Positions 8,606 to 17,592 of a DNA stretch of 64,000 bases are shown piece by piece. Under the pieces are notes generated by a model. It saw nothing but the letters and a program-made list of their open reading frames with translations, had not been told where the DNA came from and did not search any database. This stretch comes from CBDCME01 sp965218865 (lineage in GTDB: Bacteria > Pseudomonadota > Alphaproteobacteria > JAAXGF01). The position numbers and the translations under genes are program-made. The stretch covers positions 50,748 through 114,747 of the forward strand of contig CBDCME010000037.1 of NCBI GenBank assembly GCA_965218865.1, written 5' to 3'. The stretch's first letter is position 1, and the number at the start of each line of letters is the position of its first letter.

Positions 8606-9813
8606 GCCGAACACGCCGCGGCTCATCGCCGCCATCGCCGCGACCCTGCTCCTCGCGGTAGGCCCCACCGGGGCCAGCGAAAAGGACGTGACCGAAAAGC
8701 TGCAATCGGTCGAGAAGGCGCTCTCGCAAGGCCTCGATCAGGCGAAGTCCTTGGATTCTCGGGCGACGATCCTGGAACGGGAAGTTTCTGCCCTTCAGGC
8801 CCAGCTTGTCACTCACGCGCGCGCATTGGGGGACCGGGAAGCGGAACTGGAAACCATCGAACGGCACATCGCCGATCTCAGGCGCCGGGGCACGGGAAAA
8901 AGCGGTGGCCCAATCGCGAAATCGCGCCAACCTGGTCGCGACTTACGGTGCCCTGCAAAAATTGCATCGACAGCCGCACGATCTTTTTCAGCTTTCCCTG
9001 GAATCGGTGGTTCAGAGAAGCCGGGCGAGCCTTTTGTTGGGTGGCGCGGCGAATTTACTGGAGCAAGAAACCGACGAATTGGTGAGCGAACTGGAGATTC
9101 TGACGGAAATCCGCCATGAAATCGCCTCGCAACACGCGCGTCTTGCCGAGGTTACCGCAGCCGTCGCCCGCGACCAAGAGCGCCTCGACGGGCTCGTGCG
9201 GCAAAAATCGGCGTTGCAGCGGAAGACGCTCGAGATAATGCAGCAAAAGACGGCAAAAATTCAAAAATTAGCGCGCGAGGCAAGCGACCTCCGGGCCCTG
9301 GTCGAAGGGCTTTCGGTACCGCCGCCCCCGACGCGGAGGCCGCCATCGGCGCGGCCAAGCCTCACGGCCGCGCAGGAATCCAACTTCGCCAAATCAGCAT
9401 GGGCGTTCGTCGCCGCCCGGGGAACCTTGCCGATGCCAGTACACGGTCGTGTGGTCGGCACATTCGGCGAGACTACCAACGGTGGCGAGCGACGAAAGGG
9501 AATCACAATCGAAACCAGACCGGGCGCCTCGGTGATCACGCCGTACGACGGCCAAGTCGTCTTCGCCGGTCCCTTTCGGGCCTACGGCCAACTCTTGATA
9601 ATTGAACACGGCGAAGGGTACCATACGCTTCTGGCAGGATTTTCCCGAATCGACAGTGTTCTGGGCCAATGGCTTCTGGCTGGTGAACCGGTAGGCGGAA
9701 TGGGTAAGCCGGCCAACGGCAAACCGGTTCTGTATGTCGAGCTCCGCCGCGCGGGTATTCCGATCAACCCTCTACCCTGGCTCGCGGCAAGCATAAGAAA
9801 GGTGAGTGGATAA
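8598..9813 (+). pseudogene. envC: Murein hydrolase activator EnvC-like gene, frameshifted
   Basis: EnvC-type periplasmic protein: signal peptide (LIAAIAATLLLAVGPTGA), long coiled coil (KLQSVEKALSQGLDQAKSL, LEREVSALQAQL) and a C-terminal LytM/M23 domain (VVGTFGETTNGGERRKGITI, LIIEHGEGYHTLLAGF, PVLYVELRRAGIPINPLPWL). The reading frame shifts by one base between about 8880 and 8905, in the GC-rich stretch just after HIADLRRR; the coiled coil then continues in the next frame from AREKAVAQSRNRANLV. The LytM zinc ligands are degenerate, as in EnvC activators rather than active hydrolases. Either a real inactivating mutation or a sequencing error; the rest of the gene looks well preserved, which favours a recent event. 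Confidence 0.8.
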
Positions 9814-11096
9814 TGCGAATTGGTTTTCTCGCGGGCGCGACCGCGTTCCTCGTCTGGTGCCAAATTCCGGGGGTCGAGGCGGCAAGCACCGAAACCTACC
9901 GGCAGCTCAATCTGTTCGGCGACGTGTTCGAACGCGTGCGCTCCGACTACGTCGAGAGCGTTGGCGACGACAAATTGGTCGAGTCCGCCATCAACGGCAT
10001 GTTGAACTCGCTGGATCCGCACTCGAGCTACCTCAATGCCGATAACTTCGAGGACATGCAGATCCAGACGAAGGGCGAATTCGGCGGCCTCGGCATCGAG
10101 GTGACGATGGAAAACGGCCTGGTAAGGGTCGTCTCCCCCATCGACGATACGCCGGCCTTCGAAGCCGGGATCCAACCGGGCGACCTGATTACGCATCTCG
10201 ACGGCGATCAGGTTCTCGGTTTGACGCTTGGAGACGCCGTCGACCGCATGCGGGGACCCGTCGGCACCGATATCGCGCTGACCATCCGACGCGAAGGAGC
10301 GGATGCAGCGATCAAGGTCTCGATAACGCGCGCGGTCATCAAGATCCAGTCTGTGCGCTCGCGCCTGGAAAACACGATCGGTTACCTCCGCATCACCTCG
10401 TTCAACGAACAAACCGACAAGGGTTTGAAACGGGCCATACAAAAATTGAAGCGGGTATTGGGCGCCGACCTCGAGGGATTGATCTTGGACCTTCGAAACA
10501 ATCCCGGCGGCCTTTTGGATCAGGCCGTCGCCGTGGCCGACGCCTTTCTCGAAAAGGGAGAGATCGTTTCGACCCGGGGCCGGCGCGGAGACAGCACCCA
10601 GCGTTTCAACGCCCGGGCCGGTGACCTGGCCAATCGAACACCGATGGTGGTTCTGATCAATGGCGGGTCCGCCTCGGCCTCGGAGATCGTCGCCGGGGCG
10701 CTGCAGGATCATCGCCGCGCCATCATCCTAGGCACGAAATCCTTCGGCAAGGGTTCGGTGCAAACAATCATCCCGCTTTCCGGCCACGGGGCCATCCGCT
10801 TGACGACGGCCCGTTATTACACACCATCGGGAAGATCGATTCAGGCGTCCGGGATCGAACCCGACATCGTTGTTGAACCCGCCCGCATCGAAAAGATCGA
10901 TGTCGCCAATAGACGCCGCGAGGCCGACCTGCAAAATCGTCTCGACAACGCCGACGTGGAAAGATCGTCAGACGACGAGGGAGAAGACGAACCTGACGAT
11001 GGCAGATCGGAGGCGGCCAGACAGGACTACCAACTCGCCCGGGCGCTCGATCTCTTGAACGGACTGAATCTCTTTCAGGTCAAGGTCTTGAACTAA
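9813..11096 (+). CDS. ctpA: Carboxy-terminal processing peptidase (S41 family)
   Basis: Periplasmic serine protease that trims C-termini of envelope proteins. An N-terminal signal peptide (IGFLAGATAFLVWCQI...VEA) is followed by a PDZ domain at about residues 75-150 (GEFGGLGIEVTMENGLVRVV, FEAGIQPGDLI) and the S41 catalytic core. The nucleophile lies in NGGSASASEIV near residue 286 and the general-base lysine in KSFGKGSVQT near 316. Start overlaps the envC stop (TAATG). The envC-ctpA pairing is conserved in alphaproteobacteria and in some species CtpA degrades murein hydrolases. Confidence 0.95.
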   Translation: MRIGFLAGATAFLVWCQIPGVEAASTETYRQLNLFGDVFERVRSDYVESVGDDKLVESAINGMLNSLDPHSSYLNADNFEDMQIQTKGEFGGLGIEVTMENGLVRVVSPIDDTPAFEAGIQPGDLITHLDGDQVLGLTLGDAVDRMRGPVGTDIALTIRREGADAAIKVSITRAVIKIQSVRSRLENTIGYLRITSFNEQTDKGLKRAIQKLKRVLGADLEGLILDLRNNPGGLLDQAVAVADAFLEKGEIVSTRGRRGDSTQRFNARAGDLANRTPMVVLINGGSASASEIVAGALQDHRRAIILGTKSFGKGSVQTIIPLSGHGAIRLTTARYYTPSGRSIQASGIEPDIVVEPARIEKIDVANRRREADLQNRLDNADVERSSDDEGEDEPDDGRSEAARQDYQLARALDLLNGLNLFQVKVLN

Positions 11097-11129
11097 GGCC
11101 GAAAAAAGGTCCGTGAGACGAAGCGCATC

Positions 11130-12503
11130 GTGAACGCGGTTCCAGTCAACAGAACTAACGGCGGTTTTGGCGCGTTTGCGATAACAGCTTCGGTTCTTGT
11201 TGCCGCGTTCGCCGGTGCCGTTGCGTGGTTGGCGACGCTGCCACCCCCGCCGGCGATGGAGCCGCCGGCTATTGTTGTGCCCATCGCTCCCTTCGGACCC
11301 CCGAAATCGAGCGAAGCGGCGGACGAGGTCACGCCCGCGGACGACCCCGGCATTGAAACGCCTTTGCCGCCGGAACCCAGTACCAACGTGGCGGAATCCT
11401 CCCCGGTACCGCCGGTCGCTGAATCGTCCTCCCCAGACCAGGCAAGCCCGAAGGAAAGCCAAGCGCTGGTTCCCGAGGGGCCTCCCGAGGAACCGCCGGA
11501 GCTGACGACGACGACGCCACCGGTGTCCGCGAGCACGGCCGGCACTTCCGACTTACCAGCCGCGGAAGCGGCACCCGAAGTTGCCGGCGAGACCTCGGTC
11601 ACCGCCGTGGCCCCGGAACCGGAGCCGGAGCCGGAGGTGGTCGCGGCGCTGGCTCCTGAATCCGCCGCCACCCAACAAACCCCTCTTGCCCCGGACGATG
11701 CCGCGGGTGCCCCGGAGGAAGCGGCCCCCGCCGCGGCCGAGGAACCCGATCGCGAAGTCGAGCCGGCCGTAACGACGCCGCTCACCTGGATCGCCCACGC
11801 TCGGCCCTACGACCAACGCGACGAGCGTCCCCGGATCGCCATCGTAATCACCAGCCTCGGATTGAGCGAGGGTGCGACGACGGCGGCCATCGAATTGCCC
11901 GGCGGCGTCACCCTGGCATTCGCGTCGTACGCCCAGAAACTCCAGGAATGGATAAATCTGGCGCGCGCCGCCGGGCACGAGGTCATGCTCGATCTGCCGA
12001 TGGAGCCGAACAATTATCCGAGCCTCGATCCCGGTCCCCAACCCCTCTTGACCTCGATTTCCCTCGACGAAAACAATTCGCGGCTTCAGTGGCACCTGGG
12101 GCGAGCCACCGGATACGTCGGGGTGACGAACAACATGGGTTCGCGCTTCACCAGTTCCGCGCCGGTATTCAAACCGGTCATGGCTTCACTCAATCTGCGC
12201 GGTCTCCTGTATCTCGACAGCCGAACTTCAAGTGGTCCGGTTGCCCGCACGATCGCCGCCGACCTCGGCATACCCCACGTCGTCAATGACCGATTCCTCG
12301 ACGATAAAGCATCACGGACCGAGATCGACAAACGGCTCGCCGAAATCGAGAGGATCGCCCGGCAAAGTGGAGTCGCCGTCGCCCTTTGCCACGCCTTTCC
12401 GATCACCTTGGAGCGGCTGGCGGCGTGGATCCCGACACTGGCGGCCAAAGGACTTGCCCTGGCCCCGGTCAGTGCCGTCGTCAAACAGGTCGAACGCGGA
12501 TGA
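11130..12503 (+). CDS. Divergent polysaccharide deacetylase (YibQ-like)
   Basis: Cell-envelope protein of the divergent polysaccharide deacetylase family (YibQ, DUF610). A GTG start precedes an N-terminal membrane anchor (FAITASVLVAAFAGAVAWLA, residues 15-35), then a long Pro/Glu/Ala-rich linker to about residue 220, then the NodB-like domain: RPRIAIVITSLGL, HEVMLDLPMEPNNYPSLDPG, GVTNNMGSRFT, LYLDSRTSSGPVA and VALCHAFPITLERLAAWIP. The family usually lacks classical deacetylase metal residues and its activity is uncertain. It sits between ctpA and rppH as in many alphaproteobacteria. Confidence 0.88.
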   Translation: MNAVPVNRTNGGFGAFAITASVLVAAFAGAVAWLATLPPPPAMEPPAIVVPIAPFGPPKSSEAADEVTPADDPGIETPLPPEPSTNVAESSPVPPVAESSSPDQASPKESQALVPEGPPEEPPELTTTTPPVSASTAGTSDLPAAEAAPEVAGETSVTAVAPEPEPEPEVVAALAPESAATQQTPLAPDDAAGAPEEAAPAAAEEPDREVEPAVTTPLTWIAHARPYDQRDERPRIAIVITSLGLSEGATTAAIELPGGVTLAFASYAQKLQEWINLARAAGHEVMLDLPMEPNNYPSLDPGPQPLLTSISLDENNSRLQWHLGRATGYVGVTNNMGSRFTSSAPVFKPVMASLNLRGLLYLDSRTSSGPVARTIAADLGIPHVVNDRFLDDKASRTEIDKRLAEIERIARQSGVAVALCHAFPITLERLAAWIPTLAAKGLALAPVSAVVKQVERG

Positions 12504-12982
12504 GCGAAACTGGAGTAGGCGCCCTCCCCTATCGCCTTGGCGTCGGAATAATGTTGCTGAACCAGCACCGGGATGTCTTCGTCGCACGGCGTCTGAATTC
12601 GCAGGCCGAAACCTGGCAGATGCCGCAAGGGGGAATCGACCCGGACGAGAGTCCCCGCCAGACCGCGCGGCGCGAAATGGCCGAGGAAATCGGTACCGAC
12701 AAGGGCGACATCGTTGCTGAAAGCCGCGACTGGTATGAGTACAACCTGCCGGAAGAACGTATCAGCTCGACCTGGCAAGGTCGCTACCGTGGCCAACGAC
12801 AAAAATGGTTCGTGGTTAAATTTACCGGTGTCGACGCCGATATCGACATTGCCACTCCGAACCCCGAGTTCGTGGCCTGGCGCTGGGTCACGGCAAGCCG
12901 TCTTCCCGCGCTGGTCGTCCCCTTCAAGCGCCCGATGTATTTGCGGATCATCGAGGAATTCCGATCCTATCTGGGGTTATGA
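12500..12982 (+). CDS. rppH: RNA pyrophosphohydrolase (Nudix)
   Basis: Removes pyrophosphate from the 5' end of RNAs, starting mRNA decay; also called IalA or diadenosine polyphosphatase in alphaproteobacteria. The Nudix box GGIDPDESPRQTARREMAEE (residues about 39-58) fits GX5EX7REUXEEXGU. Flanking family features are PYRLGVGIMLLN, ETWQMPQGG, GRYRGQRQKWF and PFKRPMYLRIIEEF. The ATG at 12500 overlaps the preceding stop (ATGA), so I prefer it over an upstream in-frame start. 160 residues, normal. Confidence 0.95.
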   Translation: MSETGVGALPYRLGVGIMLLNQHRDVFVARRLNSQAETWQMPQGGIDPDESPRQTARREMAEEIGTDKGDIVAESRDWYEYNLPEERISSTWQGRYRGQRQKWFVVKFTGVDADIDIATPNPEFVAWRWVTASRLPALVVPFKRPMYLRIIEEFRSYLGL

Positions 12983-13097
12983 CGGCAACCCCTCGCGGGC
13001 CGTGCCCGACATACTTGTCGATCATCGCCTGAAGCGAAGTAATGTCTCCCGTGCTCATATCTTGCGCGCCGCTCACAACGCCCCGGGCGTCGCGATC

Positions 13098-14327
13098 ATG
13101 AAGCGGGTTCTCCTGTTGATTCCGAATACCTCCTACCGGGCCGCCGATTTCATGGCCGCGGCGGAACGTCTTGGAATCGAAGTCGCCGTCGGATCGAATC
13201 ATCGCCAGGCGCTCGAGGACTGGTCGCGCGGGGGGGCGCTGAGTCTGGATTTTACCGAGGTCGATATCAGTCTGCGGCGGATCGTGGATTTCGCGCGGGC
13301 GCGGGGGCTGTCGCTCATCCTCGCCACCGACGACGAGACCACCCTAGTGGCGGCCAAGGCCGCGGCCGCGTTGGGGCTCCCGCACAACCCTCCCGAGGCC
13401 ATCGCGACCTGCCGCGACAAGGTCCGGCAAAGAACGGCCTGGGCCTCGGCCGGACTTCCCACGCCGAGATACCGACGGATCCCCGTGGACGGCGATCCCA
13501 CCGTTTTCGCCGGCAAGGTTTCCTTTCCCTGTGTCTTGAAACCGGTGTCGCTTTCCGCCAGCCGCGGCGTCTTGCGCGCGGACAACCCGGAAGCGTTCGT
13601 CGCCGCCCACGCCCGCGTCGCGAAGATCATTCACGCCGCCAACGGGCAAAACGGGACAGCCACCGAGATGCTTGTCGAGGACTATATTCCCGGCCGCGAG
13701 GTTGCCGTGGAAGGTCTGATGGACGACGGTCATCTGCGGCTCTTGGCGCTTTTCGACAAGCCCGACCCGATGATCGGTCCCGCGTTCGAGGAAACTCTTT
13801 ACGTCACGCCTTCGCGCCTGCCGGCCGCGATACAAACAGCGGTGTTCGAGTTCACCGCGCGGGCCTTCGCGGCGGTAGGCCTGCGCGACGGCCCCATCCA
13901 CGCCGAGCTGCGGATCAACGACGCGGGGATCTGGCCCCTCGAGGTCGCGGCGCGTTCGATCGGTGGCCTCTGCGGGCGGGTGCTGCGTTTCGGGACCGGC
14001 CTCTCACTCGAAGAGGTCGTTCTCCGCCACGCCCTCGGCCCGCCGATCGAAACCCCGGGTCGTGAATCCCGGCCGGCGGGAGTGATGATGCTGCCGATTC
14101 CACGGGCCGGGATCCTGCGCCGCGTCGACGGCGTCCTCGACGCTCGCCGGGTCGCCGGGGTGGAAGATCTGACGCTAACGATCCCTCTTGGCGGCACCGT
14201 CGTCCCCCCCCCCGAGGGTGACCGTTACCTGGGCTTTCTCTTCGCCCGCGCCGATACGCCGGCGGCGGTCGAGGCGGCCCTCCGAGAAGCGCATGGGTGC
14301 TTGAGTTTCCAGATCGAGCCAGCGTGA
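13098..14327 (+). CDS. ATP-grasp domain protein (carboxylate-amine ligase type)
   Basis: ATP-grasp enzyme of about 409 residues. The N-terminal pre-ATP-grasp domain (KRVLLLIPNTSYRAADFMAA) is followed by the ATP-grasp fold: CRDKVRQRTAWASAGLPTP near 115, FPCVLKPVSLSASRGVLRA near 150 with a binding lysine, VEDYIPGREVAVEGL near 195, and the metal-binding HAELRINDAGIWPLEVAAR near 275. The closest families are carbamoyl-phosphate-synthase-like and L-amino-acid ligases (as in RimK or BacD relatives); substrate cannot be inferred. It opens a cluster with a methyltransferase, an aminotransferase and a glycosyltransferase. Confidence 0.8.
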   Translation: MKRVLLLIPNTSYRAADFMAAAERLGIEVAVGSNHRQALEDWSRGGALSLDFTEVDISLRRIVDFARARGLSLILATDDETTLVAAKAAAALGLPHNPPEAIATCRDKVRQRTAWASAGLPTPRYRRIPVDGDPTVFAGKVSFPCVLKPVSLSASRGVLRADNPEAFVAAHARVAKIIHAANGQNGTATEMLVEDYIPGREVAVEGLMDDGHLRLLALFDKPDPMIGPAFEETLYVTPSRLPAAIQTAVFEFTARAFAAVGLRDGPIHAELRINDAGIWPLEVAARSIGGLCGRVLRFGTGLSLEEVVLRHALGPPIETPGRESRPAGVMMLPIPRAGILRRVDGVLDARRVAGVEDLTLTIPLGGTVVPPPEGDRYLGFLFARADTPAAVEAALREAHGCLSFQIEPA

Positions 14328-14427
14328 GTCGGGACCGCGGAAGGGAAATCCGATAAAAAAGATTATCCAGGCGATCCTGCCGACGGCCGCCGTAAACGCA
14401 CTGAGGTCGTCGGCGCAACGCCACCGC

Positions 14428-15189
14428 TTGGATCGGATCCCCCGGGTTGCGGCCGATTCGTCGCGCCTGCGGCCGTCGGGATCGATTCCACTGGAGGAGA
14501 TTTTCAGCCGGCCGGATATCGGGAGTGATTGGATCCGCGCCGTTGACGACATCTCCGAGGTCTTCGCCTACGTCGACCGGGGAGGCGCCATCAACCCGGG
14601 CGACCGCCGGGCGCTTTTTTATTTGATCCGGTATTTCCAGCCGCGAAACGTCCTTGAGGTGGGCACTCACGTGGGCGGCTCGACCCTGCATATCGCCGCG
14701 GCGTTAAAGGCCGGAAACGGCGCCACGCCGAAACTGACCACGCTCGACATCGACGACGTCAACGACGAACGCGTGCGACTGTGGGAATCCCATGGTGTCC
14801 GCGAGGCGCCGAGGAAGAATATTGCCCGCATCGGATGCGCCAACATGGTCGAATTCGTCGTCGCCTCGTCGCTCGATTTTCTCGCCGATCGGGGCCCGAC
14901 ATTCGATTTCATATTCCTCGACGGCAGCCACGACGCCGCGATCGTTTACCGAGAAATCCCGCTGGCTCTTAAAGCCTTAAAGGCGGACGGCTGCCTTCTG
15001 CTCCACGATTTTTTTCCGGGTGGGAAGCCGCTGTGGTCGAACGGCGTCGTCATTCCCGGCCCCGACCTTGCCGTCCTCCGCCTGCGCCACGAGGGCGCGG
15101 CCTTGTCCCCGTTGCCCCTGGCGGATCTGCCCTGGGCGACGAAACTGAATTCGCGCCGCACCAGTCTGGCGTTGCTGGTGAAAGCTTGA
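14428..15189 (+). CDS. Class I SAM-dependent methyltransferase (Methyltransf_24 type)
   Basis: Rossmann-fold methyltransferase. Motif I is NVLEVGTHVGGSTLHIA, followed by KLTTLDIDDVND, FDFIFLDGSHDAAIVYREI and a C-terminal LKADGCLLLHDFFPGG, matching the family used in surface polysaccharide and macrocin O-methyltransferase-like proteins. The boundary given starts at an in-frame TTG. The frame is open further upstream to 14305, and a lysine/isoleucine-rich N-terminus beginning with ATA at 14353, about six bases after a ggaaggga Shine-Dalgarno-like run, looks like the natural start; no ATG, GTG or TTG is there. Substrate unknown. Confidence 0.75.
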   Translation: MDRIPRVAADSSRLRPSGSIPLEEIFSRPDIGSDWIRAVDDISEVFAYVDRGGAINPGDRRALFYLIRYFQPRNVLEVGTHVGGSTLHIAAALKAGNGATPKLTTLDIDDVNDERVRLWESHGVREAPRKNIARIGCANMVEFVVASSLDFLADRGPTFDFIFLDGSHDAAIVYREIPLALKALKADGCLLLHDFFPGGKPLWSNGVVIPGPDLAVLRLRHEGAALSPLPLADLPWATKLNSRRTSLALLVKA

Positions 15190-15298
15190 GAGACGTTCTC
15201 GCCGCCCGTTTTCCCCTTGAGCGTCACTTTTCGGCGCTCACTTGCTGGCGTCGCGCGGCGGGTATCTAATAGTTGCCCTTTTCGGACGGAGAGCCGTG

Positions 15299-16420
15299 AT
15301 GCCGCCGACCCCAGCCATTCCCTTCATCGACCTGCAGGCCCAACGATCCCGTATCGGCGACCGGATCACGGCCGCGATCGAAGCCGTGCTGAGCCATGGA
15401 CAATTCATCCTTGGCCCCGAGGTCGCGACCTTCGAATCTCGGCTTGCAGCCTTTTGCGGGGTCGGGCACGCGATCGGCTGCGCCAGCGGCACCGACGCCT
15501 TGCTGCTGGCCCTCATGGCCAGGGGGGTGGGCCCGGGCGATGCCATCTGCGTGCCGGCATTCAGCTTTCCGGCCGCCGCCGAAGTGGTCGCGCTGCTCGG
15601 CGCGACGCCCGTTTTCGCGGATGTCACGGCGGCGGATTTCAACCTTTCGCCCGACAGTCTCGCCGCTGCCTGCGAGACGGCCGAGCCGCGGCTATCCGGC
15701 GTCATTCCGGTCGACCTTTTCGGCCAGCCGGCGGCCTACGAGGCGATCAACGCCATCGCCGAAAAATACGGGCTATTCGTTCTCGGCGACGCGGCCCAAA
15801 GCCTTGGCGCCAGCCTGCACGGCCGCCGCACGGGCGCTTTGGCGGAAGTGACGGCGACGAGCTTCTTCCCGGCCAAACCATTGGGATGCTACGGCGACGG
15901 CGGCGCCGTCCTGACCGACGACGAGGCGACCGCGAAATTAGTGCGTTCGCTGCGCATGCACGGTCAGGGCGCGAATAAATACGACAACGTCCGCATCGGC
16001 ATCAATGGCCGCCTCGATACACTCCAGGCCGCGATCTTGATCGAAAAACTGGAAATTTTCGGAGCTGAAATCGTCTCCCGCGAAGCGGTCGCCCAACGCT
16101 ATGCCGACGGTCTCTCCGACGTTGCCGCGGTACCGAGGGTGGGTGCCGGAGCCAGCTCGGTTTGGGCCCAATACACTCTTCTGCTGGACAACCGCGACGC
16201 CGTCGCCACCCGATTGCGGGCGCGCGGGGTCCCCACCGCCGTTCACTATCCCATACCGCTCGATCGTCAACCGGCCTATCGCGAATTTCCACTGGCGCCG
16301 GGGGGGGCGCCGGTGGCCCGCCGCATCGCCGCCCGGGTGCTGAGCCTACCCATGCACCCGTACCTGGAGCCGGCGACCCAGGACCGTATCATCGAAGCCG
16401 TGCGCGCGGCCATCGAATGA
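15299..16420 (+). CDS. DegT/DnrJ/EryC1/StrS family aminotransferase
   Basis: PLP-dependent sugar aminotransferase (or related) acting on UDP/dTDP-ketosugars in surface glycan synthesis. Typical motifs are IPFIDLQAQ at the N-terminus, GVGHAIGCASGTDALLLAL, VFADVTAADFNLSPDSL, LGDAAQSLGA, the Schiff-base lysine in SFFPAKPLGCYGDGGA near 190, MHGQGANKYDN and GINGRLDTLQAAIL. The C-terminal HYPIPLDRQPAY is also family-typical. ATG at 15299 has a cggagag ribosome-binding sequence. Stop overlaps the glycosyltransferase start. Confidence 0.92.
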   Translation: MPPTPAIPFIDLQAQRSRIGDRITAAIEAVLSHGQFILGPEVATFESRLAAFCGVGHAIGCASGTDALLLALMARGVGPGDAICVPAFSFPAAAEVVALLGATPVFADVTAADFNLSPDSLAAACETAEPRLSGVIPVDLFGQPAAYEAINAIAEKYGLFVLGDAAQSLGASLHGRRTGALAEVTATSFFPAKPLGCYGDGGAVLTDDEATAKLVRSLRMHGQGANKYDNVRIGINGRLDTLQAAILIEKLEIFGAEIVSREAVAQRYADGLSDVAAVPRVGAGASSVWAQYTLLLDNRDAVATRLRARGVPTAVHYPIPLDRQPAYREFPLAPGGAPVARRIAARVLSLPMHPYLEPATQDRIIEAVRAAIE

Positions 16421-17592
16421 CGGCGGCTGAACCCACGAGGTCGCACGTGAGACCGGAGACCTCAACACTCCGGATCATGCACGTCATCACGGCCCTCGGC
16501 ATCGGCGGCGCCGAGACGATGTTGAGCGCGCTCGTCCTGGCTAGGGCCGCGTCGGCCCCTCCCGACCGCGTCGTGAGCCTGGTTTCGGGCGGCGCCAATT
16601 ACGAACGCCTCGCGGCGGCGGGAATTCCGGTCAGCGGTCTTGGCATGAGACGTGGGCGCCTTGACCCGAGGGCAATCCCGCGACTGGCGAAACTCATTGA
16701 GGACGCGCGGCCGGACATCGTTCAAACCTGGCTGTATCACGCCGACCTGCTCGGCCTCCTTGCCCTGCGGTTTTCGGGAAGGCGGCGCCTCACACGTCTG
16801 TACTGGGGTGTTCGCTGCTCCGACATGGACCCGCGGCATTACGGCCTGGGCCTCCGGTTCACGGTTGCCGCGGGCGCTCTTTTGTCACGCCTGCCCGACG
16901 GAATCGTCGCCAATGCCGAACGCGGGCGTGCCTGGCATCGACAGCGTGGTTATCGGCCACGCCACTTCGCCGTAATCGACAACGGGGTCGACACCGACAA
17001 GTTCCGGCCCGACGCAAGTACTCGGAGCCGAATTCGGACTCAACTCGGAATCTCGGCCGACGCGCCGGTGATCGCCTTGCCGGCGCGGGTGGATCCGATG
17101 AAGGACCACGCGACATTCATCACCGCGCTCGAACGCTTGCCGGGCACGCTGGCGCTCGTGATCGGGGATGGCACCGAGTACTTGCCCGAGCGGCCAGGTC
17201 TCTTTCGCCTCGGCCGTAGAGACGACGTAGCGGAGCTCCTCACGGCTTGCGACCTCATCGTCTCGAGCTCGGCTTTCGGAGAGGGTTTTTCCAACGCCGT
17301 GGCCGAGGGTATGGCCTGCGGCCTGATCCCGATCGCCACCGATGTCGGCGACGCCCGGCGGATCATCGGCGACACCGGCGCGGTGGTCCCACCGCGGGCG
17401 CCGGATATTCTGGCGGCGGCCATCGCGAGCACGCTGGAGCAACCCGAACTGGCGCGGACCCAACGCGGACGCCGGGCTCGGACACGGATCGTCGAAAATT
17501 TTTCGCTCGGCCGCGCGGTGGCGGCCTTCGGAACCCTTTATCGCCAAGGAATGACAGACGGCAATCCCGTGCCTTATACCAACCGCCCTTAA
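16417..17592 (+). CDS. Glycosyltransferase family 4, 3' end altered by IS630
   Basis: GT-B fold glycosyltransferase. N-terminal acceptor-side motif IMHVITALGIGGAETML, donor-side FAVIDNGVDTDKFRPD, VIALPARVDPMKDH and the EX7E-type segment SSAFGEGFSNAVAEGMACG near residue 290. Start ATG overlaps the aminotransferase stop. The last five residues and the stop codon (YTNRP*) come from the left end of an IS630 inserted at 17577; the catalytic core is intact, so loss is probably limited to a short tail. With the three upstream genes it likely contributes to a surface glycan. Confidence 0.87.
   Translation: MTAAEPTRSHVRPETSTLRIMHVITALGIGGAETMLSALVLARAASAPPDRVVSLVSGGANYERLAAAGIPVSGLGMRRGRLDPRAIPRLAKLIEDARPDIVQTWLYHADLLGLLALRFSGRRRLTRLYWGVRCSDMDPRHYGLGLRFTVAAGALLSRLPDGIVANAERGRAWHRQRGYRPRHFAVIDNGVDTDKFRPDASTRSRIRTQLGISADAPVIALPARVDPMKDHATFITALERLPGTLALVIGDGTEYLPERPGLFRLGRRDDVAELLTACDLIVSSSAFGEGFSNAVAEGMACGLIPIATDVGDARRIIGDTGAVVPPRAPDILAAAIASTLEQPELARTQRGRRARTRIVENFSLGRAVAAFGTLYRQGMTDGNPVPYTNRP

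Noticed and set aside
11300..11790. Pro/Glu-rich stretch of the YibQ-like gene as a repeat-domain adhesin
   Set aside because: It is a compositionally biased linker between a membrane anchor and a recognisable catalytic-fold domain, without periodic repeats.
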